Source of the DNA: Candidatus Bathyarchaeota archaeon RBG_13_38_9
Lineage (GTDB): Archaea > Thermoproteota > Bathyarchaeia > 40CM-2-53-6 > RBG-13-38-9
Reading direction: 5' to 3'
Assembly: GCA_001775955.1 (NCBI GenBank)
Contig: MEZD01000018.1
Span: 49,016-86,443 of the forward strand
Length of the DNA: 37,428 nucleotides
Below are positions 33,380-37,428 of this stretch, piece by piece (the stretch's first letter is position 1; each line of letters starts with the position of its first letter). The notes under the pieces are model-generated. The model was not told the origin of the DNA, searched no databases, and was given only the letters and a program-made list of their open reading frames with translations. A program made the translations under genes and the position numbers.

Positions 33380-35632
33380 ATGAGATTAATTCATTCGGTG
33401 GCTATGCTAGCCATAGTCTGCATTATACTACAAGTTTCGATTTCCAACGGGTCACCGGATGATGAGGAAATTAGTTATGTGAATGGGTATGTATTTGAAG
33501 CTTACAGTGATGGAAACCCCATTATTTTCGCTTGGATCTCAGTTTACGATAACAATACATTAATAAATAAAGGATTAAGCGGACAAAATGGTTCTTACTC
33601 TTTTGCTCTGGAACCTGGAATTTACAATGTACATATTGAAAAAACCGGTTTTATTCCACAAAACGCATTTGTAGTTCTGGAACTAGAAACTTCACTCAGG
33701 ATAGATTTCTATCTAGAAAAAATGCAATCACCATATGAAGTATCAATATTTGTAACTGGAATTCCAGAAATAATCTATCCGGAGATGCTAATCGACAATA
33801 ATTTTTCTGGATATGCTCTCAATGGTACTATAATTCAGTTCATAGAAAATAGTACACATAGCATAGTGTTGAATCAAGTTGTCAATGGCAGTATACGTTA
33901 TGTACCATCAGAGGAAGAAACTCACATTGTCACAGAAACAGAAACAATAGTAATTCCATATCATACACAATATAATGTTACCTCCAATACAAATCAATGG
34001 ATAAATGACTGGTATGATGAGGGCACTATTCATCTTGAAGCAAGTGAAACAGTAGACCTTGGCAATTCTACCCGTTTATTATTTGATGCATGGCTCAAAG
34101 ATGGTAAAGCCATAAAACAAAATCCGATCATGCTAGATGTTAATTCAAGTTTTCATCTTGATACCAAATATCGAAAACAATTCTATCTTAATCTATCCTC
34201 AGAGATGAGCACCGTCAAAGGAAGTGCCTGGTATGACGAAGGTTCAATAGCTGAAATTTCTGTTGAAGATGTCACCATAGGATCATTACCTTTTGCATAC
34301 AGATTTTCTGGTTGGAGGGGAGATATAGAGAGTCGAAATGCAACGGAATTTTTACTAATGGATGAACCTAAACAAATACATGCTGAATGGGAAAGGATTG
34401 AAGTAGTTCAGATCGAAAAACTAGATCCAATTTACAAAGCAATCATCAACATAAGTCTCCTCATTTTCACCGCGAAGATTTTTAGTGGATTATTCGCTAG
34501 GGTCAGACTTCCTGAAGTATTAGGTGAATTAACAGCAGGGATGATCTTGGGGCCTTATGCTTTAGGTGGAATTATTATTCTAGGAGCCCCTTTAATGGAT
34601 TTAAACGAGTACGTGCAAGTATTCGCAGAAGTAGGAGCAATTCTTCTTCTTTTTATTGCAGGATTAGAGGTCAGTTTTGGTCAATTTAAAGCTGTAGGCG
34701 CCAAATCTTCCGTTGTGGGTGTCTTCGGCGTCATAGTCCCATTTCTTCTAGGAATATATCTTCTACAATTCTTAGGCTTTGACTGGAATGTCAATTTGTT
34801 GATAGCTGCAACTCTTACTGCTACTAGTATAGCAATAACGGTTAGAACTCTCGAAGATATTGGCAAACTTAACTCAGAAGAAGGAAGCATAATGATCAAT
34901 TCGGCGGTAATAGATGATGTACTTTCATTAGTTGTTTTGGCTGTAATTTTATCAATTGTCACCTCAGGGGTAGTGCCTCTTCCTTCTGAGATAGCTTGGA
35001 TTCTATTTCGAACCTTAGCATTTTGGCTACTTTTGATGGCAATTGTATTGACAATAGCCCCTCGACTTATCACACGTGCTGAACGATGGAAGGCTAGAGG
35101 GACCGTTGAAGTGGTTGCAACAGCTACATGTTTCGGAAGCGCTGTAGCAGCAACAGCCATAGGATTGTCTCCGATTGTTGGCGCCTTTGCAGCCGGCATG
35201 GCCATAGCAAGCTCCCGCATGCTAGCAAGAGTTAGAGATTATATAGAAAAACTAAGCATCCTATTCTCACCAATATTCTTCGCTTACATTGGAGCCCAAT
35301 TTAACATCAAGGCCTTGAGTTTTGAAAGTCTATTGTTGATAGTGACTTTGGTAGTAATAGCTGTTATAAGCAAACTTCTAGGATGTGGTCTTCCCGCCAT
35401 GATTGCGCTCAGGAACATAAAAGGAGGCTTTAGAGTAGGCATAGGAATGATCTCTAGAGGAGAAGTCGGATTGATAATCGCTGGTATAGGAGTAACCTCA
35501 GGTATCTTAACCCAAAATATCTATGGTGCAGTTGTGGCTATGGTGATATTTACTACCATCGTCACGCCGATAGCTCTTAGATGGGTTTATACTGAGAAAA
35601 AGCATGGTATAGAAGATCCAAAAATTGAATAA
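33380..35632 (+). CDS. secreted-domain/Na+:H+ antiporter (CPA2) fusion
   Basis: 750 residues in two parts. Part 1, about residues 1-345, has a signal (VAMLAIVCIILQVSIS), a carboxypeptidase-regulatory-like domain at about 34-115 (VNGYVFEAYSDGNPIIFAWISVYDNNTLINKGLSGQNGSYSFALEPGIYNVHIEKTGF), and two InlB-type repeat-like units (NDWYDEGTIHLEAS...FDAWLKDG near 210-250; SAWYDEGSIAEISV...FSGWRGDI near 285-317), with many N-glycosylation-type sites. Part 2, about 350-740, is a 12-13 helix cation:proton antiporter of the CPA2 type with RLPEVLGELTAGMILGP and INSAVIDDVLS near residue 509, whose Asp-Asp pair marks electrogenic Na+/H+ exchange. Start ATG 33380. The outer domain would face outside, ahead of the transport core. 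Stands alone. Confidence 0.86.
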   Translation: MRLIHSVAMLAIVCIILQVSISNGSPDDEEISYVNGYVFEAYSDGNPIIFAWISVYDNNTLINKGLSGQNGSYSFALEPGIYNVHIEKTGFIPQNAFVVLELETSLRIDFYLEKMQSPYEVSIFVTGIPEIIYPEMLIDNNFSGYALNGTIIQFIENSTHSIVLNQVVNGSIRYVPSEEETHIVTETETIVIPYHTQYNVTSNTNQWINDWYDEGTIHLEASETVDLGNSTRLLFDAWLKDGKAIKQNPIMLDVNSSFHLDTKYRKQFYLNLSSEMSTVKGSAWYDEGSIAEISVEDVTIGSLPFAYRFSGWRGDIESRNATEFLLMDEPKQIHAEWERIEVVQIEKLDPIYKAIINISLLIFTAKIFSGLFARVRLPEVLGELTAGMILGPYALGGIIILGAPLMDLNEYVQVFAEVGAILLLFIAGLEVSFGQFKAVGAKSSVVGVFGVIVPFLLGIYLLQFLGFDWNVNLLIAATLTATSIAITVRTLEDIGKLNSEEGSIMINSAVIDDVLSLVVLAVILSIVTSGVVPLPSEIAWILFRTLAFWLLLMAIVLTIAPRLITRAERWKARGTVEVVATATCFGSAVAATAIGLSPIVGAFAAGMAIASSRMLARVRDYIEKLSILFSPIFFAYIGAQFNIKALSFESLLLIVTLVVIAVISKLLGCGLPAMIALRNIKGGFRVGIGMISRGEVGLIIAGIGVTSGILTQNIYGAVVAMVIFTTIVTPIALRWVYTEKKHGIEDPKIE

Positions 35633-35691
35633 GTTCATATTAAAAAAATCAAAACATCGAATGAAATTTCTTGTATGAATTTTATTACGTT

Positions 35692-36609
35692 CTACTCTTT
35701 CAAATATTCAAGATATTTTATCGCATCAATAGCCGCTTGACATCCAGATCCAGCTGAAGTTACTGCTTGACGATAAATCCAATCAGCTACATCACCAGCC
35801 ACAAACACTCCTTCTTTGGCAGTTTCTGTATTGTTTTGAACCTTGATATATCCAGCTTCATTTAGTTCAAGTTGAACTTTAAAAATTCCAGTATTAGGTA
35901 TGTATCCGATTGCTATGAATACTCCATCACACCTATATTCTTGAGTCCCTTCATTTTTCAAATTTAACAATCTAACACCTTCAACTTTTTTTTCTCCACA
36001 TATTTCTTTTACCACATGACTCCAGAGAAATTTTATATTTTTTATCTTGAATACTCTTTCTCGTATGATCTTAATCGCTCTCAACTCATCTCTCCTATGA
36101 ACCACAGTAACACTTCTTGCTATATTTGACAGAAATATCGCATCTTCGATCGCGGTGTCACCACCTCCAACCACCATCACATCTTTATTCTTAAAGAAAT
36201 ATCCATCACATGTAGCACAATATGAGATCCCTTTTCCTCTAAGCCTTTGTTCTGATTCGAGCCCAAGCAATCTCGCTGAGGCACCAGTCGCCACAATTAC
36301 TGCATCTGCCTCATAATCAGTGTTATCTACAATGATCTTTAAAGGCCTCTTCGAGAAGTCAACATTTGTCGCCTCACCAGATATGAATTCTGCTCCTAAA
36401 CGTTCAACTTGTTTTCTAAATAGATTCATAAGTTCTGGACCCATTATAGGCTCTGGAAACCCTGGATAGTTCTCTACTTCCGTCGTCCAAATTAACTGTC
36501 CACCTGGGTTTGGACCTTCGACAACAGTTGTCTTTAACCCTCCCCTAACTGCATATATCGCAGCTGTTAATCCTGCAGGACCAGAACCTAAAATGATTAA
36601 ATCGGTCAG
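35692..36609 (-). CDS. trxB: thioredoxin reductase
   Basis: FAD- and NAD(P)H-dependent low-molecular-weight thioredoxin reductase, about 305 residues. FAD loop LGSGPAGLTAAIYA, TEVENYPGFPEPI, redox pair CATCDG (SYCATCDGYFFKNKD), NAD(P) loop VVGGGDTAIEDA, and the closing FVAGDVADWIYRQAVTSAGSGCQAAIDA. The frame is open to a TTG at 36621 and has an ATG at 36613-36615, but that ATG overlaps GGTGAT (36614-36619). The codon placed four bases after GGTGAT is CTG 36607-36609, which gives MTDLIILGSG, matching the usual length before the FAD loop. I use CTG, with moderate confidence. No thioredoxin gene lies in the window. Confidence 0.93.
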   Translation of the reverse strand: MTDLIILGSGPAGLTAAIYAVRGGLKTTVVEGPNPGGQLIWTTEVENYPGFPEPIMGPELMNLFRKQVERLGAEFISGEATNVDFSKRPLKIIVDNTDYEADAVIVATGASARLLGLESEQRLRGKGISYCATCDGYFFKNKDVMVVGGGDTAIEDAIFLSNIARSVTVVHRRDELRAIKIIRERVFKIKNIKFLWSHVVKEICGEKKVEGVRLLNLKNEGTQEYRCDGVFIAIGYIPNTGIFKVQLELNEAGYIKVQNNTETAKEGVFVAGDVADWIYRQAVTSAGSGCQAAIDAIKYLEYLKE

Positions 36610-36789
36610 TGCCATCACCAAATATCCATGAAGCGCGCGATTGATTCATCATCACTTTAACTTTAGTTAAGCATTTTGATATGTGATTTACTTGAATGAG
36701 AGAATTTGTTCATTAATATATCATCAAAGACCAATTTTAAGAGCATCAATGGAAAGTTACAAGAAAGTCGTCTAGGTGCTTTGTACTAA

Positions 36790-37428
36790 ATGGAGTTAAC
36801 TGGACTTTTCGTTGCGGCAGTCATACCTACTGTATTTATACTTTTATTAATAGTTAAGAAAGACCGCTTTGAAAAAGAACCTTTCAGACTGTTACTTGCA
36901 ACATTCATTTTGGGTGCACTTTCAATTATTCCTGCAGTGCTTATGGAACTGTACCTCTCCAATTTTCTGGCTGAACCAGAGGAGCCTTTATCTGACATAA
37001 TAGGTCTTGTTCTTCATTATCTTATCGTAGTGGCAATTGTTGAAGAATCATGTAAATTCTTGGCTACTCTTCCAGCATATAGATCAAAAGCATTCAATGA
37101 ACCTATGGACGGCATTGTCTATGCCGTAGTTGCTTCACTTGGATTTGCGACTGTCGAGAATATAATTTATGTTCTAAGTGGAGGATGGCTTGTTGCTTTA
37201 TTACGTGCTTCTTTGAGCGTTCCTGGACACACTTTCTTCGGAGCAACTATGGGTTACTATCTTGGTAGGTCAAAATTCGTTTATCGATGGAGTATGATTA
37301 CATTTGCTCTCATTATCCCAATATTTTTGCATACAATTTATAATATCATAATTTCAATAGAACTTGGATTAATCAGTCTTGCCTTGGGCATCATCTTCAT
37401 TTTCTTTCTTTATCATAGAGTAAAAAGT
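36790..37428 (+). CDS. PrsW-type membrane protease (partial, runs off the window end)
   Basis: Integral membrane protein with at least seven hydrophobic helices; 213 residues visible, no stop before the end. Begins MELTGLFVAAVIPTVFILLLIV. The CPBP/PrsW motifs are in place: VEESCKFLA (EExxK) near residue 89, GFATVENIIY (FxxxE), SVPGHTFFGATMGYY, and IFLHTIYNIII for the final motif. PrsW cleaves an anti-sigma factor in Bacillus; archaea have no such sigma factors, so the substrate is unknown. ATG 36790 is a natural start about 180 bases after the divergent trxB promoter region. A minus-strand frame at 36786-36998 is a shadow of it. Confidence 0.85.
   Translation, partial: MELTGLFVAAVIPTVFILLLIVKKDRFEKEPFRLLLATFILGALSIIPAVLMELYLSNFLAEPEEPLSDIIGLVLHYLIVVAIVEESCKFLATLPAYRSKAFNEPMDGIVYAVVASLGFATVENIIYVLSGGWLVALLRASLSVPGHTFFGATMGYYLGRSKFVYRWSMITFALIIPIFLHTIYNIIISIELGLISLALGIIFIFFLYHRVKS

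Noticed and set aside
34681-35220. 179-codon minus-strand frame inside the antiporter gene
   Set aside because: Shadow of the hydrophobic helices on the opposite strand.

Overview
The window looks like chromosomal DNA of an uncultured archaeon, most likely a Bathyarchaeia/Thermoproteota-type lineage (inference, no search run). Evidence: archaeal-type two-subunit phenylalanyl-tRNA synthetase, an ADP-forming acyl-CoA synthetase alpha subunit, pyruvoyl-dependent arginine decarboxylase, GT81 glucosyl-3-phosphoglycerate synthase, TATA-box promoters, GGTGA-type ribosome binding sites, many TTG start codons, and tRNA genes interrupted by bulge-helix-bulge (BHB) introns. I see no CRISPR array, insertion sequence or integrase.

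Layout. 1-5.3 kb: ilvE, trmO, the pheS-pheT pair, and a small elongation-factor-like protein. 5.3-7.3 kb: an acdA-like gene and a tRNA-Trp(CCA) gene that I reconstruct as six exons and five introns, the most striking feature here. 7.3-13.7 kb: mobB-like GTPase, Gfo/Idh oxidoreductase, serine acetyltransferase with an added zinc ribbon, TSUP permease, class I aminotransferase, EamA permease and SDR. 13.9-22.5 kb: an ABC-2 exporter (ATPase plus two permeases) divergent from two large surface-anchored proteins. 22.6-24.7 kb: RidA, a hexapeptide acyltransferase, a NodB-like deacetylase lacking its first motif, and a 27-residue lysine-rich protein. 24.9 kb: tRNA-Arg(TCT) with two tiny introns. 25.4-30.1 kb (minus strand): galT-like gene, zinc-ribbon protein, and a three-gene set (GT4 glycosyltransferase, HAD phosphatase, GpgS) that looks like a glucosylglycerate-type solute or glycan pathway. 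30.3-33.3 kb: arginine decarboxylase, a Dph6-like ATPase, two divergent aromatic/proline-rich small proteins (one with five exact 24-bp repeats) and a frameshifted pyruvate-kinase C-domain-like gene. 33.4-37.4 kb: a secreted-domain/Na+:H+ antiporter fusion, thioredoxin reductase and a PrsW-like protease running off the end.

The five-intron tRNA-Trp gives a fully canonical 77-nt cloverleaf (including encoded CCA) when each intron is removed at a BHB-like site. Two of its introns sit in nearly identical exon/intron contexts, suggesting spread between positions. The intron in the anticodon loop carries a partial box C/D guide aimed at position 39, as known for Haloferax pre-tRNA-Trp. A second theme is unusual translation starts: ilvE and trxB both look best explained by a CTG start placed 4-5 nt after GGTGAT.
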